DNA from: Acidiferrobacteraceae bacterium
Lineage (GTDB): Bacteria > Pseudomonadota > Gammaproteobacteria > Arenicellales > UBA868
Direction: 5' to 3'
Length of the DNA: 17,960 bases
Assembly (NCBI GenBank): GCA_002713825.1
Contig: PAUU01000008.1
Coordinates: 28,178 to 46,137 of the forward strand
This document shows, in pieces, positions 1 through 8,687 of this stretch. Numbering within the stretch: the first letter of the stretch is position 1; each line of letters starts with the position of its first letter. The notes under the pieces are model-generated. The model was not told the DNA's origin and made no database searches. It saw only the letters and a program-made list of their open reading frames with translations. The position numbers and the translations under genes are program-made.

Positions 1-38
1 TCGTCTTTTTACCTAACTGAACCGTAGGCAGATCGCAT

Positions 39-371
39 ATGGCAATCACCCTGACAGAAGCAGCAGCACAGCGCGTCGCAGACCATCTGGAATCGCGAGG
101 GCACGGCGAGGGGTTGCGGCTTGGCGTCAAGACGACCGGCTGCTCGGGACTCGCTTATGTTGTCGACTTTGCTGACGAGATTAGCGCTGAAGATCAGGTG
201 TTCACCAGCCAGGGAGTAAAAGTGATTGTTGATGGAGATAGCATCAAGTACATCGACGGTACGGAAATCGATTTTGCTTCCGATGGTTTTTCAACCGCAT
301 TCCGTTTCAAGAACCCCAACGTGGCAGATGAGTGCGGTTGCGGCGAAAGTTTTACCGTAGACCCTTCCTAG
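39..371 (+). CDS. iscA: IscA, A-type iron-sulfur cluster carrier
   Basis: Cytoplasmic A-type carrier (HesB/IscA family) that binds iron or an Fe-S cluster and delivers it to apo-proteins. The 110-residue length is normal for the family. The three invariant ligand cysteines are at C35 (in TTGCSG) and C99/C101 (in DECGCGES), the same numbers as in E. coli IscA. The N-terminal MAITLTE and the NPNVxDECGCGESF ending favour IscA over ErpA or SufA. The ATG start has only a weak purine stretch upstream. The next gene, mtaB, begins at the base after this stop, so the two are almost certainly cotranscribed and translationally coupled. In most gammaproteobacterial isc operons hscB would follow here instead. 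What lies upstream (iscU/iscS?) is outside the window. Confidence 0.95.
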   Translation: MAITLTEAAAQRVADHLESRGHGEGLRLGVKTTGCSGLAYVVDFADEISAEDQVFTSQGVKVIVDGDSIKYIDGTEIDFASDGFSTAFRFKNPNVADECGCGESFTVDPS

Positions 372-1754
372 GTGTCGTTTCCGGGAACCGGCTCGCCCAT
401 TTCTGCGGCACCTCCTGCCGCAAATCCCCCCGGCTTTGCCGCAATCACCACGCTTGGCTGCAAGATAAACAGTTTTGAGTCGGCCGCGATGGGCCAGGAT
501 CTCGAAAGAGATGAATGGAGGCTCGTTGACCCAACTGAATTTGCAGATGTCTATGTCATCAACTCCTGCACGGTCACGGCTGAGGCCGATCGCCAAACCC
601 GGCAAGCCGTCCGGCGCGCGCTTCGCCAGAACCCAAAGGCCCATGTCATCGTGACCGGCTGCTATGCTCAGAACCAGGCGGATGCCTGCGCCGAGATCCC
701 GGGCGTTTCCCTGGTGCTGGGTAATGATCACAAGTTTGCCGTGGCAAAGTTTGTCCGGAACCTAAAAAACTCGGTCCGAGTCTCTGGGGCCGCAATCCAG
801 ATAGATCGCTTGACGGGGCTTCCTCCAGCCCTTTTGGAGGGCTTTGAATCTCGCTCGAGGGCCTTCGTCCAAGTGCAGCAGGGATGTGACCAGTCCTGCA
901 CATTTTGCGTCATTCACCGTGCACGAGGGCCGAGTTGGTCTTTTGATGAAGCGCATATCCTGCGGCAGATCAGCAACTTTGTCAGCGGCGGGTTTTCTGA
1001 GGTCGTAATCTGTGGAGTGGATCTTGGCAGTTATGAAAGCTCAGGCACTGAAAATGAATCCCGACTGGCGTTGGCCTCACTACTCAAGAAGGTCGCGGAT
1101 TTGCCCGGAGCCTTCCGGATTCGACTGAGCTCTGTAGATCCCGTCCACCTTACCGATGACCTGTTGGCTGTGCTCTCGGATCCAGAGCGGTTTTGTCCCT
1201 ACCTCCACGTGTCAATCCAGAGTGGAAGTACCTTGATCCTGAAGCGCATGAAACGTCGCTATGACCGCGAGTTCCTCATAGACCGTTTGGAGTCCGCCAG
1301 GCAACACATTAACGGGTTAGTTCTCGGAGCAGATGTAATGGCGGGTTTTCCTACTGAATCCGAGCAGGATTTCGCCGACACCGTCGATATCATTGATCGC
1401 GCCCAGGTAATCTATCCTCATGTGTTCTCATTTTCGGCCCGGCCAGGTACGCCCGCAGCTCGAATTCCCAGACAGGTCCCGAAGGAGGAGCGGCGCAGAC
1501 GCGCCGCTGCGCTGCGTACCGTCGGGGAGGCTAATCGCCGGCTGGCTCTTCGCCAAATGATAGGCAGTGCAGGGCGGCTGATTGTTGAACGTTTTGATGT
1601 GCCTCCGAAGAGCAATGCTTATCATGGGCGGTTGGCGAACTACATGCCGGTAAGGCTCGTGGATCTGGAAAATGCCTCTGAGAACGAGGTGGGAGTGGAG
1701 ATTCACGGGGTTAGCGACGAGGTTCTCGTTGCCCGTGTCTCCGCCTCGGAATAA
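372..1754 (+). CDS. mtaB: MtaB-type tRNA methylthiotransferase (radical SAM)
   Basis: Member of the MiaB/RimO/MtaB methylthiotransferase family. MtaB converts t6A37 to ms2t6A37 in ANN-decoding tRNAs and carries two [4Fe-4S] clusters. The N-terminal domain has three cluster cysteines, C30 (LGCKIN), C66 (NSCTVT) and C97 (TGCYAQ). The radical-SAM motif CDQSCTFC gives C172, C176 and C179. A C-terminal TRAM-like segment covers about residues 395-455. The LGCKxNxxES opening fits the MtaB branch better than MiaB (LGCQMN) or RimO. The GTG start directly abuts the iscA stop, leaving an approximately 20-residue Ala/Pro-rich leader before the conserved core. The next in-frame ATG (codon 40) would delete the first cluster cysteine, so GTG is preferred. 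Assignment between MtaB and a related MiaB-like subgroup is from motifs only. Confidence 0.85.
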   Translation: MSFPGTGSPISAAPPAANPPGFAAITTLGCKINSFESAAMGQDLERDEWRLVDPTEFADVYVINSCTVTAEADRQTRQAVRRALRQNPKAHVIVTGCYAQNQADACAEIPGVSLVLGNDHKFAVAKFVRNLKNSVRVSGAAIQIDRLTGLPPALLEGFESRSRAFVQVQQGCDQSCTFCVIHRARGPSWSFDEAHILRQISNFVSGGFSEVVICGVDLGSYESSGTENESRLALASLLKKVADLPGAFRIRLSSVDPVHLTDDLLAVLSDPERFCPYLHVSIQSGSTLILKRMKRRYDREFLIDRLESARQHINGLVLGADVMAGFPTESEQDFADTVDIIDRAQVIYPHVFSFSARPGTPAARIPRQVPKEERRRRAAALRTVGEANRRLALRQMIGSAGRLIVERFDVPPKSNAYHGRLANYMPVRLVDLENASENEVGVEIHGVSDEVLVARVSASE

Positions 1755-1882
1755 AATCGGCCCTCACCCGGGGATCTTGGTGGCTTGAGTTGCGACTAGA
1801 TCTTGTGAAGCAGCAGCCACGCTGTCATAGCGGGCAAGCGGATCCCCAGTAAGACCTTTATCCCTGAACCTGGAGAACCTGA

Positions 1883-2314
1883 ATGAGTATCGAAAGAACA
1901 TTTTCGATCGTCAAGCCCGACGCTGTCCGAAGAAACCTCATCGGAAAAATTTACGAACGTTTTGAGTCAGGGGGCTTGCAACTTCTGGCGGCGCGCATGA
2001 TTCACCTGACCCGCGCCCAGGCGCAGGAGTTCTACGGTGTGCACCGAGAACGGCCTTTCTACAATGATCTTGTGGAATACATGATCTCCGGCCCTGTCAT
2101 GGTTCAGGTACTCGAAGGGGAGAACGCGATTGCCCGCAATCGGGAGATTATGGGCGCGACCAACCCGGCTGATGCGGCGCCTGGCACGATCCGTGCAGAT
2201 TTTGCAGAATCCGTTGAGGCCAACGCCGTCCATGGTTCGGATGGGCCAGATACTGCGCGGCAGGAGATTGCCTTCTTCTTCGACGATGCGGACCTTTGTC
2301 CGAGGGCTGACTGA
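1883..2314 (+). CDS. ndk: nucleoside diphosphate kinase
   Basis: Cytoplasmic enzyme that transfers the gamma-phosphate from ATP to NDPs through a phosphohistidine, balancing NTP and dNTP pools. The 143-residue length is typical. The ATP-site lysine is in IVKPDAV (K11), and the phosphorylated histidine is H117 in the signature NAVHGSDG. The ATG start is preceded by GGAGAA at good spacing. A 128-base gap separates it from mtaB, so it may begin its own transcription unit, although no convincing promoter was found. As in pseudomonads, it precedes rlmN, pilW and rodZ. Confidence 0.97.
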   Translation: MSIERTFSIVKPDAVRRNLIGKIYERFESGGLQLLAARMIHLTRAQAQEFYGVHRERPFYNDLVEYMISGPVMVQVLEGENAIARNREIMGATNPADAAPGTIRADFAESVEANAVHGSDGPDTARQEIAFFFDDADLCPRAD

Positions 2315-2330
2315 GGCAGTCAGAATCGTT

Positions 2331-3419
2331 GTGTCAGCGCCCAAGAACCTTGTGGGATTGGATCGGTACGCGCTGCAAGACTACTTTGCATCTCTAGGCG
2401 AGAAAGCATTCCATGCCCGCCAGTTGCTCCAGTGGGTCTACCAGAGGGGGGTTACTGATTTCTCGGAAATGACGGATTTGCGCCTGTCTTTAAGGCAGAC
2501 GCTGTCTGCGAACGCGGTGATCGCATTGCCCGAAGTGTCTCGGGCTCAGCATTCGCAGGACGGTACACGCAAATGGTTACTCTGTCTGCCAGATGGAAAC
2601 TCCATCGAGACGGTATTCATTCCCGAGGAAGACCGGGGTACGTTATGTATCTCCTCGCAAGCAGGGTGCATGTTGACCTGTAGTTTTTGCGCAACCGCCC
2701 GACAGGGTTTCAGCCGGAATTTGTCAGCCGGAGAGATTATCGGTCAGTTGCTGCTTGCGGATCGATTGCTTAAGCAGGAAGGTTGGGGAGAGCGACCCAT
2801 TTCCAATGTGGTGATGATGGGTATGGGAGAGCCACTGCTCAACTATGATGCCGTCGTCAGCGCCATGCGGCTTATGCTGGATGATCTTTCCTTTGGGCTA
2901 TCGCGCCGGCGCGTGACACTCAGTACCGCAGGCGTTGTTCCTGCCATGGACAAACTGTCTGAGGACTGCCCCGTCAGTCTGGCAGTCTCTTTGCACGCTG
3001 TGCGCGATGCGGTGCGGGATGAATTGGTGCCCTTAAACCGCAAATACCCTATTGATGCGCTTTTGGAGGCTTGTCGGAGATTTCTTCGTAATGACAGTCG
3101 TCGGCGCATTACCTTTGAGTATGTAATGCTGTCAGGGGTAAATGATTCCGAGGAAGATGCTCAGACGCTGGTATCCCTGCTCCGCGGAATTCCCTCCAAG
3201 ATCAACCTTATTCCGTTCAATCCTGTTCCCGGCGTCAAGTACCTCTGCTCGGATCCAGATGCGATCCACCGTTTCCGACAGCGCCTGATTTCCAGCGGAC
3301 TGACCACCATTACCCGAAAGACTCGTGGCGCGGATATCGCCGCGGCATGCGGACAACTTGCCGGCGCGGTTCAGGATCGAACCCACCGCAGTGCGAAGCT
3401 CGCCAAGACCGTGTCGTGA
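2331..3419 (+). CDS. rlmN: RlmN, 23S rRNA A2503 / tRNA A37 C2-methyltransferase
   Basis: Radical-SAM enzyme that methylates C2 of A2503 in 23S rRNA and A37 of some tRNAs by a methyl-cysteine mechanism. Counting from the GTG at 2331, the 4Fe-4S cysteines are C113, C117 and C120 (CMLTCSFC). The methyl-carrying cysteine is C340 (ACGQL), and C106 lies seven residues before the cluster, as in E. coli. [13 protein letters not shown] and the [11 protein letters not shown] motif are present. The reading frame stays open far upstream into ndk. GTG 2331 (362 aa) was chosen because it puts about seven residues before the conserved [13 protein letters not shown] block and has GAGG at 2313-2316. ATG 2286 is an alternative that overlaps ndk by 29 bases. 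The stop overlaps the pilW start. Confidence 0.92.
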   Translation: MSAPKNLVGLDRYALQDYFASLGEKAFHARQLLQWVYQRGVTDFSEMTDLRLSLRQTLSANAVIALPEVSRAQHSQDGTRKWLLCLPDGNSIETVFIPEEDRGTLCISSQAGCMLTCSFCATARQGFSRNLSAGEIIGQLLLADRLLKQEGWGERPISNVVMMGMGEPLLNYDAVVSAMRLMLDDLSFGLSRRRVTLSTAGVVPAMDKLSEDCPVSLAVSLHAVRDAVRDELVPLNRKYPIDALLEACRRFLRNDSRRRITFEYVMLSGVNDSEEDAQTLVSLLRGIPSKINLIPFNPVPGVKYLCSDPDAIHRFRQRLISSGLTTITRKTRGADIAAACGQLAGAVQDRTHRSAKLAKTVS

Positions 3420-4183
3420 GAACGAAGCACCTTGCCAGTCTTTTGCTGATCCTCGTGATCAATGGCTGTGCACCGATATGGGAGGATGAACCCGGTTGGG
3501 ATTCGGAGCAGCGGGTCGAGTTGTATACCCGATTGGGATTGGAGTACATGGCCCAGAATCGCCTAGCCTCTGCACTCGAAGCGATGAATGACGCGCTCGC
3601 CATTGCGCCCGATGACTCCACGGCAAATCATGCGATGGCTCTGCTTAAACTGCGTCTGGGAGAAAAGCCCGACGCCGAGACGCATTTTGATCGGGCGTTG
3701 GTCAGTGACCCCGGCAATGTGGGCGCCCGTAACGACTATGGGGGCTATCTTTGTGAGCAAGGCAAATGGGCAGACGGAGCAAAACAGTTTGAGGCAGCCC
3801 GCGACGACCCTTTCAATACAGAGTCTTATGTCAGCCAATATGGCCTTGGGGTTTGCCTGGTGGGAGCGGGGCGCTTCAGAGCTGCCCAGGACCAGTTTCG
3901 TGCGGCATTGGTCGCAGAGCCCGAGAGCACTGCGGTGCTTTACCAGTCAGCACGGGCGAGTTTCCAGTTGGAGGAATATCTCAGCGCCCGAGCCTTCCTT
4001 GAGCGTATGTTCGGCGCAGGGGGCGTTACTGCGGATAGCCTCTTGCTTGCGGTTCGTACTGAGCGCAAACTTGGCGCAGATGATCTTGCAAAGGAATATG
4101 CCGCTCGGTTGAGAAGCGCTTATCCAGGTAGCGAACAGGTCCAACAGTTGAATGTCTTGATGAGCAAGAGTGGCAATGGCTGA
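3416..4183 (+). CDS. pilW: PilW/PilF-type lipoprotein, type IV pilus secretin pilotin
   Basis: Predicted outer-membrane lipoprotein that in the PilF/PilW family pilots PilQ secretin assembly for type IV pili. From the GTG at 3416 (255 aa) the protein opens with basic MRTKH, a hydrophobic stretch and a lipobox-like VINGC, so C18 is the likely lipidated residue. The rest is helical TPR repeats: [21 protein letters not shown], then similar units at roughly 30-40 residue spacing. The frame is open further upstream, but only GTG 3416 places a signal peptide at the N-terminus. It overlaps the rlmN stop as GTGA, so translation is probably coupled. The gene order rlmN-pilW-rodZ supports the call. Whether the cell has the other pilus genes is not visible here. 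Confidence 0.87.
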   Translation: MRTKHLASLLLILVINGCAPIWEDEPGWDSEQRVELYTRLGLEYMAQNRLASALEAMNDALAIAPDDSTANHAMALLKLRLGEKPDAETHFDRALVSDPGNVGARNDYGGYLCEQGKWADGAKQFEAARDDPFNTESYVSQYGLGVCLVGAGRFRAAQDQFRAALVAEPESTAVLYQSARASFQLEEYLSARAFLERMFGAGGVTADSLLLAVRTERKLGADDLAKEYAARLRSAYPGSEQVQQLNVLMSKSGNG

Positions 4184-5519
4184 GTCTGCTGAGACGCGCA
4201 ATACCAGCCCTGGTGAGATTCTCCGGGGTGCCCGAGAGCTATATGGCTGGAGCCTTGAGGAGGTGGCCGCAGAGTTAAATCTGCTGCCTCATGTCGTAGA
4301 GGCGCTTGAGGCGGATGATTACAGTCACATAGCGGGATGGACCTATGCCGTTGGATATTTGCGCAACTATGCGCGTCTCGCGGGTGTCTCGATAGAGCAG
4401 GCCATCACCGATCGCCAAGAGCTCCTGCCGCCCAAAGCGGATGGCCCGGGAACCATGACGGAGACCGCGACCAGTCGACCACAACCGATTCCGATTCAAT
4501 ACCGATGGGTGGTCACGGCGGGAGTCCTGTTGCTGGTGGTTGGAGGACTCTACGCCGCGTTCTTGAACCGCGCGAGTGACGTTGAACGCTTACGTCTCGA
4601 CATTGCGGAAGAGACACGCTCGCAGTCGGCAGCGGCATCGGGCGATGAACCTGTGGCCGCCACGGAGGAAAGTGTTGCCGACGAACCAAAACCCGAACTG
4701 GCGGTGACGTTGACCCCGACGAATGAAGGTGGGGATTCAGAATCCAGAAATGGAATTGCAAGTAATGCGAGCGGCCAGGCAGAGTCATCGGAGTTAGAGA
4801 CCATACCAACCGCCAAAGCTACAGGGACAGGCGTGATCGCCTCGGTTGGTAGCGCGTCTGAAAGCGTGCCAGTAACACCGTCCTCGGAAGAGCAAGCAGC
4901 GCAATCGGGTCAATCAGAAGCCAGGTCAACGGACTCAGCCAAAAACGATCAGGTGAAAGCATCAGCCGCAAAAAAAGAACGCCCCGAAAAGTCTTCTAAA
5001 AATCAAGAGAGCGAGAAGAAGAAATCAGATTCTGGAAGAGTGGCCACAGGCTCTGCAAATACAGACTCGAAAAAGAAGACCCAGAAAAAATCATCTGCAT
5101 CCGGGAGTACAAAAACGGTGAGGAGTTCTTCCACAAAAACTGCAAAAAAAGGAGACAAGCAGACGGGTTCCCAAACCCAGGCATCGGCCGCCGCTGCGTC
5201 TCAACGTCAAACTCTGAATCCTGAGGTCTCGACTTCGCTGTCACAGACCAGCGGAATCACCCGTCCACTGACTGCAGACAGTCGCAGTATTACGCTAAAG
5301 GTTAAAGAGAGTACACACGTCGTCGTATGGGATCGCGACAACGTCGAACTTCTCCGACGATATGTCGAAGGGGGGAAAGTGGTGAGTCTGGCCGGCAAGC
5401 CTCCATTCACATTGCTGGTCAGTTATCCCGAAGGTGCTAAAGTGGTCTATGGTGGGCGGGAGTTCAGGATCCCCGCTGGAAAATCAGGCCGTAATGCGAA
5501 GGTGCGGGTCGGACTCTGA
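4176..5519 (+). CDS. rodZ: RodZ, cytoskeletal cell-shape protein
   Basis: Bitopic inner-membrane protein that links MreB to the peptidoglycan elongation machinery. From ATG 4176 (447 aa), residues about 12-80 form a RodZ-type helix-turn-helix domain (GEILRGARELYGWSLEEVA, then the conserved Y-x-x-G-Y-L-x-x-Y-A stretch). Residues 111-130 are one membrane helix (WVVTAGVLLLVVGGLYAAFL). Residues about 130-340 are a disordered periplasmic linker, acidic/Ser/Thr then Lys/Ser-rich. The C-terminal about 85 residues match the DUF4115 beta domain (VVVWDRDNVELLRRYVEGG, GKPPFTLLV). The start overlaps pilW by 8 bases; GTG 4170 is a possible alternative. The linker is long for RodZ, and its DNA (about 4950-5160) is visibly A-rich. 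hisS follows 4 bases later without the usual ispG. Confidence 0.92.
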   Translation: MAESAETRNTSPGEILRGARELYGWSLEEVAAELNLLPHVVEALEADDYSHIAGWTYAVGYLRNYARLAGVSIEQAITDRQELLPPKADGPGTMTETATSRPQPIPIQYRWVVTAGVLLLVVGGLYAAFLNRASDVERLRLDIAEETRSQSAAASGDEPVAATEESVADEPKPELAVTLTPTNEGGDSESRNGIASNASGQAESSELETIPTAKATGTGVIASVGSASESVPVTPSSEEQAAQSGQSEARSTDSAKNDQVKASAAKKERPEKSSKNQESEKKKSDSGRVATGSANTDSKKKTQKKSSASGSTKTVRSSSTKTAKKGDKQTGSQTQASAAAASQRQTLNPEVSTSLSQTSGITRPLTADSRSITLKVKESTHVVVWDRDNVELLRRYVEGGKVVSLAGKPPFTLLVSYPEGAKVVYGGREFRIPAGKSGRNAKVRVGL

Positions 5520-5523
5520 CATC

Positions 5524-6804
5524 ATGGTGGGAGAGAAGAGCGTTCAGTCCATCAGGGGGATGAATGACCTTTTGCCGGGGCAGATTGAAACCTGGCAACG
5601 GGTAGAATCTGCCGTGCGAGAAGTATGCTGTCGCTACGGGTACCGGGAGATTCGAACACCTATCGTTGAGCGGACTGAGCTTTTCCGTAGATCCATCGGG
5701 GAGCAAACCGACATTGTCGAAAAGGAGATGTATACCTTCACTGACAACAACGGCGACAGCCTCACGTTACGGCCCGAAGCGACTGCCAGTTGTGTCCGCG
5801 CAGGAAATCAGCACGGCCTGCTTCACAACCAGACACAGCGGCTTTGGTATGTCGGGCCGATGTTTCGACATGAACGTCCGCAAAAAGGTCGTTATCGACA
5901 GTTTCATCAGTTTGGAATTGAAGCCTTGGGTTGGGCGGGATCGGATATCGAAGCAGAGGTTATCGCGGCGGGGGAGCGGCTATGGCGTAGCCTCGGAATC
6001 AAGGACCTGACTCTCGAGATTAATTCACTCGGTTCGGTAGCAGCGCGCGCCAATTTCCGAGATGCCCTGAAAACTTATCTCTCGGATCACGTAGATGCGC
6101 TGGACACTGATAGTCAAAGACGTCTCGAACGCAATCCGCTGAGAATTCTGGACAGCAAGGATGAAGGCACGCAGGAAGTGCTTGATAGTGCGCCCAGTCT
6201 TTCCGATTTTCTCGAAAAGGCTGAAGAGGAAAATTTCGAGCGGCTCCAACGCTTGTTGACGACTGTGAATATCACCTTCTCGGTGAATACTCGCCTGGTC
6301 CGCGGACTCGATTACTACACGGGCCTGGTGTTTGAATGGACGACTGATCAACTGGGGGCGCAAAGCGCGATCTGTGCGGGGGGTCGGTACGATGGCCTCG
6401 TCGAGCAATTGGGAGGGCGTGCCGTGCCGGCGACAGGTTTCGCCTGCGGCCTTGAAAGATTGATCGAACTGGTTGCGCTGCAAGGAGAGGAGACTCCGAT
6501 ACAATCGCCCCGCGTATTCGTTGCTTCACTAGGGGATATCCCGGAACTGGAGGCGATTCGGCACGCGGAGAGTCTTCGGGATGCCGGAATTGATGCCCAG
6601 GTAAATTGTGGCCAAGGCAATCTGAAGAAGCAATTGCGGCGGGCAGACAATAGCGGTGCGCAAGTGGCTGTGATTATTGACGACGAGTCGGTCGATACTT
6701 CAACGGTCAAAATCAAACCACTGCGTGGACAGGGTGAACAAGGTACAGTGCCGGCGGCGGAGCTGCTGGCGACTGTTCGTTCGATAACAGGCTTATCAGA
6801 TTAA
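5524..6804 (+). CDS. hisS: histidyl-tRNA synthetase
   Basis: Class II aminoacyl-tRNA synthetase that charges tRNA-His in the cytoplasm. From ATG 5524 it is 426 residues, normal for the bacterial dimeric enzyme. Visible features are RGMNDLLP near residue 11, the LRPEAT motif (83-88), motif 2 (MFRHERPQKGRYRQFHQ, 113-129), the histidine-site LVRGLDYYTG (258-267) and motif 3 GLERLIEL (309-316). An anticodon-binding domain occupies the last roughly 100 residues. The frame is open back to 5434 inside rodZ. ATG 5524 aligns with the usual N-terminus, four bases after the rodZ stop, but has no clear Shine-Dalgarno, so translational coupling is likely. Confidence 0.97.
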   Translation: MVGEKSVQSIRGMNDLLPGQIETWQRVESAVREVCCRYGYREIRTPIVERTELFRRSIGEQTDIVEKEMYTFTDNNGDSLTLRPEATASCVRAGNQHGLLHNQTQRLWYVGPMFRHERPQKGRYRQFHQFGIEALGWAGSDIEAEVIAAGERLWRSLGIKDLTLEINSLGSVAARANFRDALKTYLSDHVDALDTDSQRRLERNPLRILDSKDEGTQEVLDSAPSLSDFLEKAEEENFERLQRLLTTVNITFSVNTRLVRGLDYYTGLVFEWTTDQLGAQSAICAGGRYDGLVEQLGGRAVPATGFACGLERLIELVALQGEETPIQSPRVFVASLGDIPELEAIRHAESLRDAGIDAQVNCGQGNLKKQLRRADNSGAQVAVIIDDESVDTSTVKIKPLRGQGEQGTVPAAELLATVRSITGLSD

Positions 6805-6816
6805 ACGGAATAACGC

Positions 6817-7479
6817 ATGAAGCGAGAACGACCTGAGACACAGCTCCACGTAGCCCATGACGATGAGACCGAGAAACTGCGGGAGTGGTGGAAGCGCAAC
6901 GGTACTGGAATCATTGCCGGCGTGGTGATTGGTATCGGTGGTGTCGGGGGTATTCAAGGATGGCGAATGTATGAGGACAGTCAGGCGGGCAAATCCTCAG
7001 TTTTGTACGAGGAGATGTTGAGGGCGTCGGCCACAGAACGCTCGGAGGCGGCGAGTGCCGCGGCCGAGGCATTGGTCTCAAAGCATTCTGGAAGTGGCTA
7101 TGCGGACCTGGCGCAGTTGATGCTGGCACGACTGGCGCTAGAGGAAGGAGATACGGCGAATGCCAAGACCGCGTTGAATGAGCTGATTGCGTCAACCTCC
7201 GATCCGGTGATGCGCCAGGTAGCGCGGGTTCGGCTTGCGGTGATCGCGCTGAAGGAGGGAGACCCTGAAGAGATCCGCAATCTGGCCCGCGCGGAAGGCG
7301 GCGATGGGTTTAGTTCGCATTTTCAGGAACTTCTCGGCGATGCGCTGGTAGCGAGGGGTGACCTAGAGGGGGCGCGACAGGCGTATCAAGAGGCGCTGAA
7401 GGGGGTTACGGCAGATTCTCAAGCAGGGCGATTGATTACGGCAAAAATGAACATGACCCGAAAGGGTGATGATGGGTGA
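6817..7479 (+). CDS. yfgM: YfgM-like ancillary SecYEG translocon subunit (TPR)
   Basis: Single-pass inner-membrane protein. E. coli YfgM associates with SecYEG and PpiD and is thought to help periplasmic folding. At 220 residues it is slightly longer than E. coli YfgM. The order is a short charged cytoplasmic N-terminus, a membrane helix at about residues 29-47 (TGIIAGVVIGIGGVGGIQGW), then a periplasmic helical TPR-like domain rich in Ala and Glu. The position between hisS and bamB, 12 bases after one and 6 before the other, is the conserved place for this gene and is the strongest part of the evidence. Sequence motifs alone would only support a TPR membrane protein. Confidence 0.85.
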   Translation: MKRERPETQLHVAHDDETEKLREWWKRNGTGIIAGVVIGIGGVGGIQGWRMYEDSQAGKSSVLYEEMLRASATERSEAASAAAEALVSKHSGSGYADLAQLMLARLALEEGDTANAKTALNELIASTSDPVMRQVARVRLAVIALKEGDPEEIRNLARAEGGDGFSSHFQELLGDALVARGDLEGARQAYQEALKGVTADSQAGRLITAKMNMTRKGDDG

Positions 7480-7485
7480 TGCCTG

Positions 7486-8649
7486 ATGACGGTGCGTCTT
7501 GTACTGCTGGCCGCGATGATGCTGCCCTTGTTGGGATGCGGAAAGAACGCCATCCACTTTATGCGGGAGGGAGGGCCCGTCGCCCAGATCCCAAAGGTAG
7601 AGCAGACAGTTAACTTCCGAAAACTCTGGCGTCGTGATCTTGGAGCAGGATATGAGAACAGCAACTTTCTTCTGACACCCTCTTTGCAGGCAGCCCGGCT
7701 GTATGCCGCAGAACCGGAAGGGCGAATTTATGCCCTTGACGCTGAGTCGGGCAAGATCATCTGGAAGCAGGACTTGGAAGAGTCCCTGGCCGCCGGGATA
7801 GGGGTAGATACCAGGCAAGCAATTGTAGTGACCCGCGAGGGAGAGGTGGTGTCGCTCGATGCTGAGAATGGCAGCCTGCGTTGGCGACGTAAAATGGGTA
7901 CGGAAGTTCTTGCGCGTCCGGTGCTTACGGAAAAGCAAGTGCTACTTCGATCGGGCGATGGCCAGGTCATTGGTGCAGACCTTGAGTCCGGCGAAATTCT
8001 CTGGCGCGTTCGTCGATCGGTGCCAGCGCTCACGGTGCGAGGGCTTTCCGCCCCGCTGGTTCTCGATAACGTGGCGTTAATCGGCTTTGCCAGCGGGAGA
8101 CTGTCAGGCATCGATGTCGAATCAGGGGCTGAGCTCTGGAGTGCGCGTATTTTTCGAGCGCGCGGCAGTAATGAAGTCAATCGCCTGGTGGATATTGACT
8201 CGGACCCATATCAGATGGGCGAACGCCTGATTATTGCCGGTTTCCAAGCTCAAATCAGTGCGGTTTCTTTGAAGACAAGACGCATCGAGTGGGATGCAGA
8301 TTACTCTACCTTGCGTCCCGTGAGTTCCGTAGGGGACGTGCTGCTGGTGACAACGGACGATGGAGCAGTTTCTGGCCTGGATATCCAGAGCGGCACACAG
8401 ATCTGGGAGATAGACGCTCTTCAGGGCAGAGGGGTGAGTGGGCCCTTTGGTCTGGAGCCGCTTGGTTTCGCGGTCGTTGGGGACTACAAAGGGTTGCTCT
8501 ACCTGCTTGATGCTGCCTCGGGGGAACTCGTGGGGCGTAAGAAGGGAGGCGGTGGCGCGGTACTGGGGATTTACGGTTCAGGCGATCAGAACCGCTTCAT
8601 CACCCTGTCGGAGAATGGGTCGCTGACCGTTTGGGCGGTTGGTGAGTGA
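7486..8649 (+). CDS. bamB: BamB, outer-membrane protein assembly lipoprotein
   Basis: Beta-propeller lipoprotein of the BAM complex that inserts beta-barrel proteins in the outer membrane; it binds BamA from the periplasm. The 387-residue protein starts with a short signal peptide and lipobox LPLLGC, giving lipidated C18. The remainder carries repeated PQQ/propeller blades, for example GRIYALDAESGKIIWK, GEVVSLDAENGSLRWRR, GQVIGADLESGEILWRV, GAVSGLDIQSGTQIWEI and GLLYLLDAASGEL. The length fits the family. It lies between yfgM and der as in other gammaproteobacteria. The yfgM stop is only 6 bases upstream, so the genes are in one unit. Confidence 0.95.
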   Translation: MTVRLVLLAAMMLPLLGCGKNAIHFMREGGPVAQIPKVEQTVNFRKLWRRDLGAGYENSNFLLTPSLQAARLYAAEPEGRIYALDAESGKIIWKQDLEESLAAGIGVDTRQAIVVTREGEVVSLDAENGSLRWRRKMGTEVLARPVLTEKQVLLRSGDGQVIGADLESGEILWRVRRSVPALTVRGLSAPLVLDNVALIGFASGRLSGIDVESGAELWSARIFRARGSNEVNRLVDIDSDPYQMGERLIIAGFQAQISAVSLKTRRIEWDADYSTLRPVSSVGDVLLVTTDDGAVSGLDIQSGTQIWEIDALQGRGVSGPFGLEPLGFAVVGDYKGLLYLLDAASGELVGRKKGGGGAVLGIYGSGDQNRFITLSENGSLTVWAVGE

Positions 8650-8687
8650 CCCTGAACTTCTAAACCTTATCGGCGTCTTTTCGCACT

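Noticed and set aside
1770..1847. GGGGATC / GATCCCC inverted repeat in the mtaB-ndk gap
   Set aside because: Arms are only 7 bases with a loop of about 64 bases and no T run; chance is likely. The gap also shows no tRNA-like arms.
2130..2330. Long N-terminal extension of rlmN through ndk
   Set aside because: The frame is open by chance inside ndk; the residues are unlike RlmN, whose normal N-terminus starts at about 2331.
3588..4112. 174-codon open frame on the plus strand inside pilW
   Set aside because: Same-strand shadow in another frame; pilW has a lipobox and TPR repeats in its frame.
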